This document shows positions 44,687 through 54,622 of a DNA stretch of 64,000 bases, piece by piece. How positions within the stretch are numbered: position 1 is the first letter of the stretch; every line of letters begins with the position of its first letter. The notes beneath the pieces are model-generated. The model was not told where the DNA came from, searched no databases, and saw nothing but the letters and a program-made list of their open reading frames with translations. This DNA is from Sphingorhabdus sp. EL138 (GTDB lineage: Bacteria > Pseudomonadota > Alphaproteobacteria > Sphingomonadales > Sphingomonadaceae). The position numbers were made by a program, and so were the translations under genes. The stretch lies in contig NZ_OGVD01000002.1 of assembly GCF_900258045.1 (NCBI RefSeq), positions 186,001-250,000 of the forward strand, written 5' to 3'.

Positions 44687-45471
44687 AGTTTTTTCGGCTT
44701 TCCTTGTTCAAATGGCTAACATTCGGCTGCATGGCCTTCATTGCCGCTTGCTCCGCACCGGCCGAACAACCCGCTCCATCCCCTGACACTAATATTGTCA
44801 CCATAGTCGGAGCGATTCATGGTCAGCACCGCCGCAGCGAAGACTATTCCTTGGCGGTCTTGCGGTTGGCGATAGTCAAATTTGATCCCGACATAATCAT
44901 GGTCGAATTGCCACCCGAGCGCTTCGCCACGGCATCTGTAAATTTCGAAAAATTTGGCGAAGTCCGCGAGAGCCGGGCGGATGACTTCCCCGAACTGACC
45001 GATGTTGTTTTTCCGCTGCGGCAAGAGCTCGGTTTTGAAATGGTCCCGGTTGCGGCTTGGACGCAGGAAATTGCCGATGACCGGCGTGCCGCGTTGGCGC
45101 TGCTGGAAAAGGATCCGGCCCGAGCGCAAGAGTGGGCTGCATATCAAGCCGCTATCGCATCTTATGGTCAAGCGGTCAGAGGGCGTTCCGATGATCCTCT
45201 TTTCATTCACAGCCAGGCCTATGACAGCGCCGTAAAAGAGCGGCAGCAGGTCTATGAGAAGATGTTCGGCAACGATCTGGGTCCTGGCGGCTGGCAGAAT
45301 ATCAACGCGGCCCATTATCAAAAAGTCTCTGCTGCGCTGGATCAGCTCAGGGGGCAGGGAAAGCGGATATTGATAGTCTATGGTGCCTGGCACAAATATT
45401 GGTTTCTGGAACAACTGGAGACACGCGACGATATCCGGTTAGTGGATGCGGCGAACCTGTTTAAAGACTAG
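44683..45471 (+). CDS. TraB/ChaN/Tiki-superfamily-like lipoprotein
   Basis: 262 residues from GTG 44683, overlapping the previous stop. An N-terminal signal ends in the lipobox IAAC (Cys23). The mature protein shows the GxxH motif in VGAIHGQH, a Glu in DPDIIMVELPPERF, and near the C-terminus ILIVYGAWHKYWFLEQL, the second His motif. This order (GxxH, buried Glu, late His after a strand) is that of the TraB/Tiki/ChaN/EreA superfamily, some of which are metalloproteases or haem-binding proteins. The middle (about 120-200) is helical and unrecognised. It should sit in the outer membrane or periplasm. Assignment to the superfamily is by motif only. Confidence 0.55.
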   Translation: MKFFRLSLFKWLTFGCMAFIAACSAPAEQPAPSPDTNIVTIVGAIHGQHRRSEDYSLAVLRLAIVKFDPDIIMVELPPERFATASVNFEKFGEVRESRADDFPELTDVVFPLRQELGFEMVPVAAWTQEIADDRRAALALLEKDPARAQEWAAYQAAIASYGQAVRGRSDDPLFIHSQAYDSAVKERQQVYEKMFGNDLGPGGWQNINAAHYQKVSAALDQLRGQGKRILIVYGAWHKYWFLEQLETRDDIRLVDAANLFKD

Positions 45472-46076
45472 CGGCGAATCTCTTCACGGTTTTCTATCGC
45501 CAGTATCTCGGGTGTATCAATATCGAGCAAGCTGCCTTCCGGAGCGGATACAAGATGGGCTGTCTGCAACAGTTTTCTGGCACCTTGATCTCCCCTAAGG
45601 TTCTGAAGTGCCGAAAACTGGCTGGACGGGAAGATTGCAGGAGGCATGATCTTGTCATCGTCGCCCGATCCAACGATTGCCTTGCGGTCACGATTCTCAA
45701 AGGCCTGAGACAGATTCCGGATATGCTGACGTTTGATATAAGGCATATCGGCCAAGCAGATATACAGGGCTCCGACACTGCGTTCTGCTGCCAGCCGGGC
45801 TGCGCATCGAACCGACGTGGCCTGACCCTCGGCGGCCTGATCATTGATGATTATTTCGTAGCCCATTTGGCGCCACCCGGTTGCGCAGGGGTGATCGGAA
45901 TCAGATGTGATGATGATGCGGTGATCAAACGCCAAACGGGTAAGGGTGTCAGCAGCATGAAAGCCTAGCATCCTGTCATGCAGGAGCGCGGTCAGCTTGT
46001 CCTCATCACCAAATCTGCGGGACTGCCCTGCCGCGAGGACGGCGAGCATAATTCCGTTACTAGCTGTTTCGTTCAA
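45468..46076 (-). CDS. MocA-like molybdenum-cofactor cytidylyltransferase/NTP transferase
   Basis: 202 residues. The nucleotide motif LAAGQSRRFGDEDKL opens the protein, and LADMPYIKRQHI carries the metal-binding Asp. LLDIDTPE near the C-terminus is the usual closing motif of MobA/MocA proteins. MocA adds CMP to molybdopterin to make MCD, the cofactor form used by xanthine-oxidase-family enzymes, which fits its place at the end of the Mo-hydroxylase operon. It overlaps the cytochrome c gene by four bases and the convergent TraB-like gene by four bases. Confidence 0.85.
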   Translation of the reverse strand: MNETASNGIMLAVLAAGQSRRFGDEDKLTALLHDRMLGFHAADTLTRLAFDHRIIITSDSDHPCATGWRQMGYEIIINDQAAEGQATSVRCAARLAAERSVGALYICLADMPYIKRQHIRNLSQAFENRDRKAIVGSGDDDKIMPPAIFPSSQFSALQNLRGDQGARKLLQTAHLVSAPEGSLLDIDTPEILAIENREEIRR

Positions 46077-46546
46077 TTGGCAGATACATTTTCGAGATAA
46101 GCAATAATGGCCTCACGTCTTCCAGCATCGGTAATTGCACCGGCCATCATTGTCGTGCCTGGGACCCTGGCGGCCGGGTTGGCGATATAGGCATCCAGTT
46201 CCTCTTTGGTCCAGGTGATCCCTGAAGAGGCCAAGGCGTCAGAATAATTGAAGCCTTCAACGCTGGCCGCCGCCTGGCCGACAATGCCATAAAGATTGGG
46301 GCCAACCCGATTGGCACCGTCTTTTTCGACGACATGACAGGCGATGCATGTGTTGAATGCTGCCTTGCCGGCTGCGATCAAGCTATCATTTGCTTCTGCT
46401 GCAGGTGGGGTTGCATCGCTATCTGGAGCTTCAGCACCTGGCTCACGAACGACAATCTGCTCTGTCGGTCCGGGCGCAGGGTCCGAACCGCAGGCGGCCA
46501 GTGTAACTACCAATATGGGCGCAGCTGCGCGGAACAATACTGTCAT
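46073..46546 (-). CDS. Lipoprotein class I c-type cytochrome
   Basis: 157 residues from ATG 46546 (AAGGAT six bases upstream). The signal ends in lipobox LAAC (Cys19). A Pro/Glu/Ala-rich tether (about 21-53) leads to a single cytochrome c domain with CIACH at 67-71 and a distal Met at 133 or 134 in TTMMAG. RVGPNLYGIVGQ is the typical loop after the haem site. It should take electrons from the Mo-hydroxylase in the periplasm and pass them to the respiratory chain. It is encoded just after the Mo subunit. Confidence 0.92.
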   Translation of the reverse strand: MTVLFRAAAPILVVTLAACGSDPAPGPTEQIVVREPGAEAPDSDATPPAAEANDSLIAAGKAAFNTCIACHVVEKDGANRVGPNLYGIVGQAAASVEGFNYSDALASSGITWTKEELDAYIANPAARVPGTTMMAGAITDAGRREAIIAYLENVSAN

Positions 46547-46579
46547 CAATTTATCCTTTAAAGGTCAGCGCGAATGGCC

Positions 46580-48823
46580 TTAGGCGAAATCCACTTTGCT
46601 AAGCGGCAGTTCACGCACGCGTTTGCCCGTAGCAGCGAAGATTGCATTGGTAACGGCGGGCGCCAGTGGCGGTAATCCCGGTTCACCGGCTCCGCCCAAG
46701 CGTTTATGATCGCCGTTGATGATCCCTACTTCCACTTCCGGCATCTCGTTGATCCGCAAAATCGGATAATCATGGAAATTGCTCTGCTGAACAGCGCCGT
46801 CCTTGACCGAGATTTCGCCATAGAGCGTGGCGGTGAGGCCGTAAGCAATGCTGCTTTCCATCTGTGCCGCAAAGCCATCAGGATTGACCGCAAAGCCAGG
46901 GTCTGCCGCGACGTAGATTTTCTTCACCTTCGGTTTCGCGCCGGTCATGTCAACTTCGGCCACTTCCGCGACAATGGTGCCGAAGGATGGCACGAAAGCT
47001 ATGCCCCGGCCATGGCCTTCGGGCAGTGGTTTGTCCCAACCAGCCATTTCAGCGGCCTTGTCCAGAACCGCCAGATGACGCTTCGATCCCGCAAGTAATT
47101 CGCGGCGATATGCATAGCCATCCTTGCCTGCTGCATGGGCCAGTTCGTCAACGAAGCTTTCGATGAAATAGCCATGCTGGCTATGATCCACAGACCGCCA
47201 AGGACCGAAACGCAAATGGGTCGGCACATCGATTTTGCGGATCTTGTGATTGGCAATATTATAATAAGGCACGGTGGGTGCTTCTTGCGGGTCGAACAGG
47301 TGCGTATGGATATTGCTCCAACTGACCGCCTTGCCGTCCTTGTCCAGACCGGCCCGGAACCGGCTGGTGGCCGACGGGCGATAATGATCCTGCATCGTGT
47401 CTTCTTCGCGCGACCAGATCATCTTCACCGGATAGGAAACCGCCTTGGCAATACGGGTTGCCATGATAATCGCATCATTTTCCGACCGCCGTCCGAACCC
47501 GCCGCCAAGATAGGCATTGTGGTAGGTCACGGCATCTGTATCAATGCCCAGTGTATCGGCTGCCGCCTTGCGGGCCATGAGCGGGGCCTGGTGGCCAGAC
47601 CAGACATCACATTTCCCGTCCCGCACCCAGGCGGTGCAGTTCATTGGTTCCATCGTGGCATGGGCGAGGAAGGGGACCTTATATTCAGCTTCAACCTTGG
47701 TGGCTGCACCCGCAAAAGCCTCCGTGACGTCGCCTTGCTCGGTCTCGACATCGCCGCCGTCGTCGCCGGCTTCGTCCAGCACCGTTGCGTAGCGCGCAAA
47801 CAGGGCATCCTGATTGAGCGTGTCGCCTTCAGTCTTGGAATATTTGGCGTCGATCGTGCCAAGCGCTTGCTGCGCCTGCCAATATCCATCGGCAACCACA
47901 GCGACAAAATCACCCATGTTCAGGATTTGCAGGACACCGGGCATGGATTTGGCGGTATCGACATTCATGGATTCGATGGTCGCACCAACCACGGGCGCGG
48001 CTTTCACCGCGGCATATTTCATGCCGGGCAGGTCCGCATCAATGCCAAATAGCGCCGTGCCATTGGATTTTTCGGGAATATCATGGCGGGCCATGGCCTT
48101 GCCCATCAGCTTATAGTCTTTGGGCGACTTCAGCTTAGGCTTGTTTGGAAGGCCTTGTTCCGCAGCGGCGGCGGCAAAGTCTGCAAACGGAGCTGATTTA
48201 TTGCTCTTGTCGTGTAGGATCATACTGTTTTCTGCGCGCAATTCACCGGCGGGAACATTCCATTCCTCCGCTGCTGCGGCAATCAGCATTTCTTTCGCAG
48301 CCGCTCCGGCCACCCGCATGGCGCGTTGCCCGGTTCCGCGAACCGAGAAACTGCCACCGGTAATCTGCAAGTTCATGGCCGTAGCCAGTTGCAGGAAAGT
48401 TCCGCCAACCGTCGGTTCCAATATAGCCGGCACTTCCAGATTGGGGGCAAGGAACTCGCGGCCAATATCATGCGAAACATATTTTGCATCTGCCGGCGCT
48501 TCCAGGATCCGGACTTTGCTCCAGTCCGCATCCAGCTCGTCGGCAAGCATTTGCGCCAGCGAGGTGAAAACACCCTGACCCATTTCGACATGAGGAATGA
48601 TGGCCGTGACAATATTGTCGGCATCAACCTTCACCCAGGCATTGATCAATTGCTCCCCTTTGCCCTTGGCGACCATTGGGCTTAGCCGGTCGATCGGATT
48701 ACCAGGGCGAACTGCAACGCCGATGACCAGCGCGCCGCCGGCAACTACGCCAGCACCTATGAAGGCACGGCGGGTCCACTTGCCCTTTTTGGGCGCTGTT
48801 TCAGAGTTTTGTTTGTTCGCCAT
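46580..48823 (-). CDS. Tat-exported molybdenum hydroxylase large subunit (isoquinoline 1-oxidoreductase beta-like)
   Basis: 747 residues from ATG 48823, which has AGGAGG seven bases upstream. The N-terminus has a Tat signal: [11 protein letters not shown] followed by a hydrophobic stretch. Aldehyde-oxidase/xanthine-dehydrogenase Mo-binding motifs include [50 protein letters not shown] and, near the end, [19 protein letters not shown] with the catalytic Glu. It lacks a fused FAD domain, so electrons leave through the separate Fe-S protein and cytochrome c, as in the IorAB group. The substrate (aldehyde or N-heterocycle) is not evident. Confidence 0.92.
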   Translation of the reverse strand: MANKQNSETAPKKGKWTRRAFIGAGVVAGGALVIGVAVRPGNPIDRLSPMVAKGKGEQLINAWVKVDADNIVTAIIPHVEMGQGVFTSLAQMLADELDADWSKVRILEAPADAKYVSHDIGREFLAPNLEVPAILEPTVGGTFLQLATAMNLQITGGSFSVRGTGQRAMRVAGAAAKEMLIAAAAEEWNVPAGELRAENSMILHDKSNKSAPFADFAAAAAEQGLPNKPKLKSPKDYKLMGKAMARHDIPEKSNGTALFGIDADLPGMKYAAVKAAPVVGATIESMNVDTAKSMPGVLQILNMGDFVAVVADGYWQAQQALGTIDAKYSKTEGDTLNQDALFARYATVLDEAGDDGGDVETEQGDVTEAFAGAATKVEAEYKVPFLAHATMEPMNCTAWVRDGKCDVWSGHQAPLMARKAAADTLGIDTDAVTYHNAYLGGGFGRRSENDAIIMATRIAKAVSYPVKMIWSREEDTMQDHYRPSATSRFRAGLDKDGKAVSWSNIHTHLFDPQEAPTVPYYNIANHKIRKIDVPTHLRFGPWRSVDHSQHGYFIESFVDELAHAAGKDGYAYRRELLAGSKRHLAVLDKAAEMAGWDKPLPEGHGRGIAFVPSFGTIVAEVAEVDMTGAKPKVKKIYVAADPGFAVNPDGFAAQMESSIAYGLTATLYGEISVKDGAVQQSNFHDYPILRINEMPEVEVGIINGDHKRLGGAGEPGLPPLAPAVTNAIFAATGKRVRELPLSKVDFA

Positions 48824-48825
48824 GA

Positions 48826-49302
48826 TCAAGCCTCCTGCGTTTCTGAGGATGTGCCCGCAGCGGTCTTGATTGCTTTGCGTATCCTCACATAGGTTCCGCA
48901 TCGACAGATATTGCCTGCCATCGCGGCATCAATCTGTTCATCAGTGGGATTGGGATTATTCTTGAGCAAGGCCGTCGCCGACATGATCTGACCCGACTGG
49001 CAATAGCCGCACTGGGCCACTTGTTGATCGACCCAAGCTTGCTGGACCTTGCTGAATGTTCCGTCTTCTTCGGCCAGACCTTCGATGGTGGTGATTGCTT
49101 TGCCATCAGCCTCTGAAACGGGGGTTGAGCAAGAACGGACAGGCTTGCCATCCAGGTGGACGGTGCAGGCTCCGCAAAGCGCAACGCCGCAGCCAAATTT
49201 GGTTCCGGTCATTTTCAGATTTTCGCGTACCACCCAAAGGATAGGTGTTGCCGGATCGACATCGACATCCTTTGCTTCGCCGTTAACATTCAGTGTAATC
49301 AT
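48826..49302 (-). CDS. [2Fe-2S] subunit of the molybdenum hydroxylase (IorA-like)
   Basis: 158 residues from ATG 49302 (GAGG five bases upstream). Both iron-sulfur clusters are coded: the plant-type site [16 protein letters not shown] with a later Cys (VRSCSTP), and the second pair [10 protein letters not shown] and [14 protein letters not shown]. It has no signal of its own and probably travels with the Tat-tagged Mo subunit, whose gene starts two bases after its stop. It passes electrons from the Mo site to the cytochrome. Confidence 0.94.
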   Translation of the reverse strand: MITLNVNGEAKDVDVDPATPILWVVRENLKMTGTKFGCGVALCGACTVHLDGKPVRSCSTPVSEADGKAITTIEGLAEEDGTFSKVQQAWVDQQVAQCGYCQSGQIMSATALLKNNPNPTDEQIDAAMAGNICRCGTYVRIRKAIKTAAGTSSETQEA

Positions 49303-49391
49303 CAAAGCCTCGTCCTAAAATAAATATCATTATGCAACCTATACCGCACAGCTTCGTGTTTGGCAAAGAGGTACAATAGGACAGGGTCTGT

Positions 49392-50150
49392 TTACGCAAA
49401 TATATCTGTCAGCGAGTCGGTCAACGGCCCTTCTTTAACCGTACGAAGTTCAACATAGACAGCCGCGACGCCGGCGGCTTGAACCGCAGCGACTGCGGTT
49501 TCTGCAACCATGGTCAGAATAACCGATGCGGTAGAGTTAAAAAAGCCGATCCCCTCGGACATGCCGGACAAGGTTCCCGAGGCTATCATGAAAATAATGG
49601 CGAACAGGAACATCATGCCTTTTCATCCGGAAGCCAGCTCTGCGCTGCGTTTCAGCGAGTCCGTTATACTGAGATTTTCGACGACCATTGCCGGTACAGC
49701 CACCATCCACATCAGCATCAAAATCACGCCAGGCACAATGAACAAGATTAACCCTAATATTATCCCCAGCAGTGACAAAATCGCCAGTCCGATAAGCGAC
49801 AAGAACCTTTTCATCGCTTCGGCAAAACACAAGCCGATATCAACGTCCTGCCCTCGCATATCGCGGATGGTCGCAACAATCAGCATGGCTTGAAGCAATA
49901 CTGCCAGAATGAAATAGGTGATGAAAACACTGATGCCAGACACCATGAATGCCAGCCAGTAATCCTCCACGTCGGCAAATAACAGATCGACAATTGGGCC
50001 TGAAAGCTGATCGGGATTCAGCGCCAGAAACTGCATCAATCCATAAGGCAATCCTGCAACGATCAATGACAGGCCCAGAAATACAACAGGATGCCGTGCG
50101 ATAACCGCGAAGGTGGCGCTCATCACGCGGCCGATGTCAAAACTCTTCAT
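49392..50150 (-). pseudogene. Multispanning membrane protein gene interrupted by an in-frame TGA
   Basis: Two open frames lie in the same reading frame: 50150-49623 (175 residues, about five membrane helices) and 49616-49392 (74 residues). Only TGA, AAA, GGC separate the first from ATG-ATG of the second. Joined they give about 250 residues with the layout of YciC/glycerophosphodiester-phosphodiesterase-membrane-domain proteins. Position 49623-49625 falls just after SLKRSAELASG, where relatives continue into the last membrane helices; the second part ends VAAVYVELRTVKEG, the usual C-terminus of that family. So it is either a recent nonsense mutation or a gene really split into two coupled cistrons (an AAAAGGC precedes the second ATG). 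Function unknown. Confidence 0.65.
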
Positions 50151-50286
50151 GTGATTGCCCCGTTAACAAGCAGTGATTTATTCCTGCTCTGACGGGTGCT
50201 GTCAATTGCTCAGTACCAGATGAAATGCCCTGCCATGGATCATCTTCGCCCTTGCTCCTGCTGCTAGATTCTGCAACATCGGAAAA

Positions 50287-50961
50287 GTGGCACGAAACGC
50301 AGTAGTACAGGGTGATAACGAGAACGCTTCTTTCGATGCCGCGTGGAGAGACGTGCGCGGTGATGAAGAGATTCAATTTAGCAACATCACGCCCAAGCCA
50401 CCGGAACCGCCTCCCGAATGGTGGACCGACTTTCTGGAATGGTTGAGCGATGCTCTGGCCCCGGCTGCCGAGGGTCTGGTGGCGGCATGGCCAACCTTGC
50501 GGATCATATTAATCGTGCTGCTCGCGGCCGGGGTGCTGACTTTACTCTGGGTAATATTGTCGCCTTATTGGCAGGACTGGCGTAGCCGCAAGCCCAAAGC
50601 GGAAGAAGAATGGCTACCGGATCAAACAGCGGCGAGGCGTTTGCTCGAAGAAGCGGATGTCCTGGCGGACAAAGGGCAATTTGACGAGGCGGCCCATCTG
50701 CTGCTGTTTCGCAGCATTGAGGATATTGAGAAGCGTCGTCCCGATCTGCTTCGACCATCCAACACATCCCGCGAGATTGAACGGTTTGACAGCCTGCCCG
50801 AAACGGCGCGGGCGATGTTCGCGATTATCGCAGGACATGTCGAACGCGGGATTTTTGCCGCGACCCCGATCGGAGAAGAGGGCTGGACCGCCTCGCGCAA
50901 TGCCTATGGCGAATTTGCACTGGCTGACAGTTGGCGCAAACCGAAAGCGGGCGTGAAATGA
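50287..50961 (+). CDS. DUF4129-domain membrane protein
   Basis: 224 residues from GTG 50287. A Pro/Trp-rich stretch (KPPEPPPEWWTDFLEWL) precedes one membrane helix at about 70-92. The cytoplasmic part has the DUF4129 motif: RRLLEEADVLADKGQFDEAAHLLLFRSIEDIE, then RPDLLRPSNTSREIERF and a closing helix. DUF4129 proteins occur with MoxR/DUF58 genes in many bacteria; the role is unknown. It opens a tightly packed six-gene operon and ends in ATGA, the first of a chain of start/stop overlaps. Confidence 0.87.
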   Translation: MARNAVVQGDNENASFDAAWRDVRGDEEIQFSNITPKPPEPPPEWWTDFLEWLSDALAPAAEGLVAAWPTLRIILIVLLAAGVLTLLWVILSPYWQDWRSRKPKAEEEWLPDQTAARRLLEEADVLADKGQFDEAAHLLLFRSIEDIEKRRPDLLRPSNTSREIERFDSLPETARAMFAIIAGHVERGIFAATPIGEEGWTASRNAYGEFALADSWRKPKAGVK

Positions 50962-50989
50962 GTACGCCCTCATGAGTGTGCCATTATGA
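50958..50989 (+). promoter_or_regulatory. Chain of two five-codon mini-cistrons linking DUF4129 and DUF4350 genes
   Basis: ATGA occurs at 50958, 50972 and 50986, exactly 14 bases apart. The first is the DUF4129 stop and the start of Met-Ser-Thr-Pro-Ser-stop. That stop overlaps the start of Met-Ser-Val-Pro-Leu-stop, whose stop overlaps the DUF4350 start. The units are an imperfect 14-base tandem repeat (ATGAGT plus 4 of 8 further matches). It looks like a duplicated start region that now forms a reinitiation relay. Confidence 0.6.
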
Positions 50990-52353
50990 GTGTTCAGGCC
51001 AATCCGTTCAAGCGCACGACCATCATCATCATGTTCGCTATCGGCTTCGCTGCTTTTGTTGCGCTGCTTTATGGCTTGGGTGCTGGTGACAACCTGTCTT
51101 CGGGCAAAAACGGTCAGGCGCATGGCGCATCAAACAGTCTGGTCGGTTACAAGGCTCTGGCGAACCTACTGGAAAAGACCGGCCGCGAGGTAAAACTGTC
51201 CCGTTCTGCTGCCGCCATTGACGAACCCGGGCTGCTCATATTGACGCCCAATGCCTATGCCGAAGCGGAAAAGATCGCCGAAATTATTCAAGAGCGCGCT
51301 TATGCCGGGCCGACAATGATCATTCTTCCCAAATGGCAAGTGGCAACGACAAATCTGGTCGGCATGGAGTCAAAAAAAGGCTGGGCTACGCGTTTGGGTA
51401 CGGTGCCCGGTGAATCCGGCGTTCGCATGTTGAGCGACATTGTTGATGTCGAGCTTCAGACAATTCGCCCCGAAGAAGATCAAAAAGCCAATGAGGGCAA
51501 AAGCAAAGCCGTGATTGCGAGCGAACGGCAATCAACGCAATCCGATTTCAACCCGTCCGAAATCGCCAATAGCGCTGTTGGCGATCCTATTCCTTTGCCT
51601 GACATTCATAACACCATGACCGGCGACTATCTTAGAAACATTGTCGAAGACCCGGAAAATGGCGAGTCTTTGATCGGCTATGTCGATGATGGCGGTATTT
51701 ATGACAATCTGGAAGGTCTTGATCCTTCAGTCTTGACGGCGGATGACGAGATAGACTCGGCCTACTATCCGGTCGTCATTGTGGCCGATGCGGATTTGAT
51801 GAACAACACCGGCATGGGGAATGAAAAGATTGCGCGTCATGCCTATGATCTTGTCACCGCGCTTCAGGCGCAGACAGATGGCCCGATCATATTTGACCTG
51901 ACTCTCAACGGTCTTGGCTCATCCGACAATCTGTTGACGCTGGCGTTCAAACCGCCGTTTTTATCGGCAACAATCTGTTTGATCATTGCAGCATTGGCCG
52001 CCGCCTGGATGGCGTTTAATCGCTTTGGCCCGCCGGTGCGTGAGCGTCGCAGTATCGATTTTGGCAAGACCGCGCTGGTCAACAACAGTGCTGGCTTCAT
52101 TCACCGGATGCGCCGCGAGCATATGGTTGCCGACCCTTATGGAAAGATGATCCGTGACGAGGCCATTCATGCCCTGGGTCTGTCTTCAGGTGCAGATCGC
52201 GAGGAGCAGAATCGCAAACTCGATATGCTGGGTGAAGTTGATGGTTACCGGTTCACGGCTCTGCTGAATAATCTCAATCAATCTCAAAACTCTCGCGAAA
52301 CCGCCGATCACGCTGCGGCGCTTTATCATTGGAAAAAGGAACTCATCGGATGA
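50986..52353 (+). CDS. DUF4350-domain membrane protein
   Basis: 455 residues. A membrane helix near the N-terminus (about 10-30) and one at about 326-346 enclose a large domain starting [24 protein letters not shown], the DUF4350 signature, followed by a Rossmann-like [17 protein letters not shown] strand-helix. [39 protein letters not shown] after the second helix is conserved in the family. The function is unknown; it is found between DUF4129 and MoxR genes. Its start is the last of three linked ATGA sites. Its stop overlaps the MoxR start. Confidence 0.85.
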   Translation: MSVQANPFKRTTIIIMFAIGFAAFVALLYGLGAGDNLSSGKNGQAHGASNSLVGYKALANLLEKTGREVKLSRSAAAIDEPGLLILTPNAYAEAEKIAEIIQERAYAGPTMIILPKWQVATTNLVGMESKKGWATRLGTVPGESGVRMLSDIVDVELQTIRPEEDQKANEGKSKAVIASERQSTQSDFNPSEIANSAVGDPIPLPDIHNTMTGDYLRNIVEDPENGESLIGYVDDGGIYDNLEGLDPSVLTADDEIDSAYYPVVIVADADLMNNTGMGNEKIARHAYDLVTALQAQTDGPIIFDLTLNGLGSSDNLLTLAFKPPFLSATICLIIAALAAAWMAFNRFGPPVRERRSIDFGKTALVNNSAGFIHRMRREHMVADPYGKMIRDEAIHALGLSSGADREEQNRKLDMLGEVDGYRFTALLNNLNQSQNSRETADHAAALYHWKKELIG

Positions 52354-53306
52354 ATATCGGGGAATTAAAGACGCTGGCGGACAATATCCGCGCGGAAGTA
52401 GGCAAGGCGATTATCGGACAGGAAGAGATTGTCGATCATCTGCTGATCGCTCTGTTTTCCTCCGGCCATGTTCTCCTTGAAGGGGCCCCAGGAACGGCTA
52501 AAACATTCCTTGCACAATGTTTTTCAGCCACCCTCAGTCTGGATTTTGGCCGCATCCAGTTTACCCCCGATCTGATGCCCGGCGACATTGTCGGCTCCAA
52601 CCTTTTCAACTTCCAGACGAGCACATTCACCCTGACGCGCGGACCGATTTTCTGTGACTTGTTGCTGGCCGATGAAATCAACCGGACACCGCCAAAAACC
52701 CAGGCGGCGATGCTGGAGGCAATGCAGGAGCGAGCCGTTACAATTGACGGAGAGACACACGATCTGTCCTCGCAGTTCATGGTGGTGGCCACGCAAAACC
52801 CGATCGAACAGCAGGGCGTCTATCCTCTGCCTGAGGCACAGCTCGATCGTTTTCTGTTTAAGCTGCTGATCGAATATCCCGATGCCGAAGAAGAAAAGAA
52901 AATCGTCTCCCAATATGGCGAGCGTATTGGCGCACCAGGGCCCAAGGATTTTGGGATCAGCGCTCAAGTGGATGAGAAAACCCTGATCGCGGCGGCAGAA
53001 GTCGTGAAATCGGTCAAACTGGTTGAAGACGTCACCGATTATATCGTCCGACTGGTTCGTGCGACCCGTGAAACCGCTGATCTGGAAAACGGCGCCAGTC
53101 CAAGGGCTGCGATTATGCTTGCGACCGCGGCGCGAGCAAGGGCGGCGATTTCGGGCCGCGACTATGTCGTGCCGGATGATGTGAAAGCGCTTGCTCCATC
53201 TGTCTTGCGGCATCGCACTCTGTTGTCTCCCGCTGCGGAAATTGAAGGCCGCCTTGTCGACACCATTATCGAAGCCTTGGTAGAACGCACGGAAGCGCCG
53301 CGTTGA
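52350..53306 (+). CDS. moxR: MoxR-family AAA+ ATPase
   Basis: 318 residues from ATG 52350, which overlaps the upstream stop (ATGA). Walker A is GAPGTAKT at 45-52. Walker B is [49 protein letters not shown] is the MoxR sensor/pore region. [29 protein letters not shown] is the C-terminal lid. MoxR ATPases act as chaperones that load or mature partner proteins, usually with DUF58/vWA partners encoded beside them, as here. Confidence 0.95.
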   Translation: MNIGELKTLADNIRAEVGKAIIGQEEIVDHLLIALFSSGHVLLEGAPGTAKTFLAQCFSATLSLDFGRIQFTPDLMPGDIVGSNLFNFQTSTFTLTRGPIFCDLLLADEINRTPPKTQAAMLEAMQERAVTIDGETHDLSSQFMVVATQNPIEQQGVYPLPEAQLDRFLFKLLIEYPDAEEEKKIVSQYGERIGAPGPKDFGISAQVDEKTLIAAAEVVKSVKLVEDVTDYIVRLVRATRETADLENGASPRAAIMLATAARARAAISGRDYVVPDDVKALAPSVLRHRTLLSPAAEIEGRLVDTIIEALVERTEAPR

Positions 53307-54622
53307 TCTACCCCACCGCCCGGGCTGTTTTCCTGATCGCTATTGGCGCGCCGGTTGCGGCGTTGCTTGCTGCGCTGATGCCGAACCTCTGGGCGGTTGG
53401 CATAGCCTGGGCGGCTATGTTGGTCTTGCTGCTTGTCGTCGATGGCCTGATGGCTGCAAAGGCTGGCAATGTCCGGCTTGCCGTTCCCAATAGCACCGAA
53501 ATAGGCGCACCGCTGGAGCTCGATCTGCAAGCCGAGTTTGCCGGTTTGATGACCCCTCGGCAAGTGAGTGGCAATCTGGGTGTGGATGACCGGCTTTCTG
53601 ATTCCGGCCGTATGGAATTTACGCTTGATCGTTCTGAACCGGGAGAGTCGACCTATCGCGGCGCGACAACGACCATACCGAACCGCAGGGGAACAGGGGA
53701 TATCGGAAAGCTCTGGTTGCGCTGGAAAGGTCCTCTGGGTCTGGCATGGCGTCAGACCTCCAAGCAAAGTGATCAATCCATAGCGGTCATGCCCAATATT
53801 TCAGCTGTACGCAGCCCGACCGTACAGATGTTCCTGCGGGATTCCGTTTTTGGTCTGTTGGCCCGCAAATTTCGCGGCGAGGGCAGCGAGTTTGAGGCCC
53901 TGACCGAATATCAGCCGGGTATGGATCGGCGGAGTATCGACTGGAAGGGATCGGCGCGGCACAGTAAATTGCTGGCCAAGGAATATGATACGGAGCGCAA
54001 CAACCAGATTGTCTTTGCGCTGGATTGCGGATCGGCCATGTGTGAACCGATTGACGGTCTGCCGCGTATCGATCGCGCGGTGTCGGCGGCTTTGCTGACA
54101 GCATATATCACCTTGAAATCCGGTGATAAAACAAGCCTGTTCAGCTTTGCAGCAAAGCCGGAATTGTCGACGCCTTTTCTGTCTGGCAGCCGTAATTTTT
54201 ACCGGATGCAGCAGGATGCCGCGACGATTGACTACCGGCATCAGGAAAGCAATTACACCTTGGCCTTGTCAGCACTTTCCAGCCGTTTGCAGCGGCGCTC
54301 GCTGATTATTATTTTTACAGATTTTACCGACCCGACCAGCGCGGATTTGATGCTGGAGGCTGCTGGACGGTTGATTGACAAACATCTGGTGCTGTTCGTG
54401 GTGCTGGAAGACAAGGAATTGTTGGAATTAATTGAGAAGAAACCGGAAAATGCCGAAGATGTAGCGCGCAGCGTGACCGCCCAGAGTCTGCTCGACCAGA
54501 AAAAGCTGGTTGTAACCCGGCTTCAGCATATGGGTATTGATGTGGTTGAAGGAGCGCATGAAAATATCGGAACGCGCCTGATTAACAGCTACCTTAAAAT
54601 CAAGCGGCGGGGAGCGATTTGA
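53303..54622 (+). CDS. DUF58-domain protein (MoxR partner)
   Basis: 439 residues from TTG 53303, overlapping the moxR stop (TTGA). Two membrane helices lie at the N-terminus (about 8-45). The DUF58 core is [33 protein letters not shown], followed by a vWA-like segment: [28 protein letters not shown] (DxGxxM form of the MIDAS) and [18 protein letters not shown]. Such proteins are the usual clients or effectors of MoxR ATPases. The final role, probably in the envelope or in assembling a complex, is not known. Confidence 0.92.
   Translation: MIYPTARAVFLIAIGAPVAALLAALMPNLWAVGIAWAAMLVLLLVVDGLMAAKAGNVRLAVPNSTEIGAPLELDLQAEFAGLMTPRQVSGNLGVDDRLSDSGRMEFTLDRSEPGESTYRGATTTIPNRRGTGDIGKLWLRWKGPLGLAWRQTSKQSDQSIAVMPNISAVRSPTVQMFLRDSVFGLLARKFRGEGSEFEALTEYQPGMDRRSIDWKGSARHSKLLAKEYDTERNNQIVFALDCGSAMCEPIDGLPRIDRAVSAALLTAYITLKSGDKTSLFSFAAKPELSTPFLSGSRNFYRMQQDAATIDYRHQESNYTLALSALSSRLQRRSLIIIFTDFTDPTSADLMLEAAGRLIDKHLVLFVVLEDKELLELIEKKPENAEDVARSVTAQSLLDQKKLVVTRLQHMGIDVVEGAHENIGTRLINSYLKIKRRGAI

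Noticed and set aside
47135-48052. A 305-codon plus-strand frame inside the Mo-hydroxylase gene
   Set aside because: Antisense shadow; composition not protein-like and no ribosome site.
49623-49625. TGA read as selenocysteine in the split membrane gene
   Set aside because: There is no SECIS-like stem-loop after the TGA and no Cys in the matching place in remembered relatives; a nonsense mutation or split gene is simpler.
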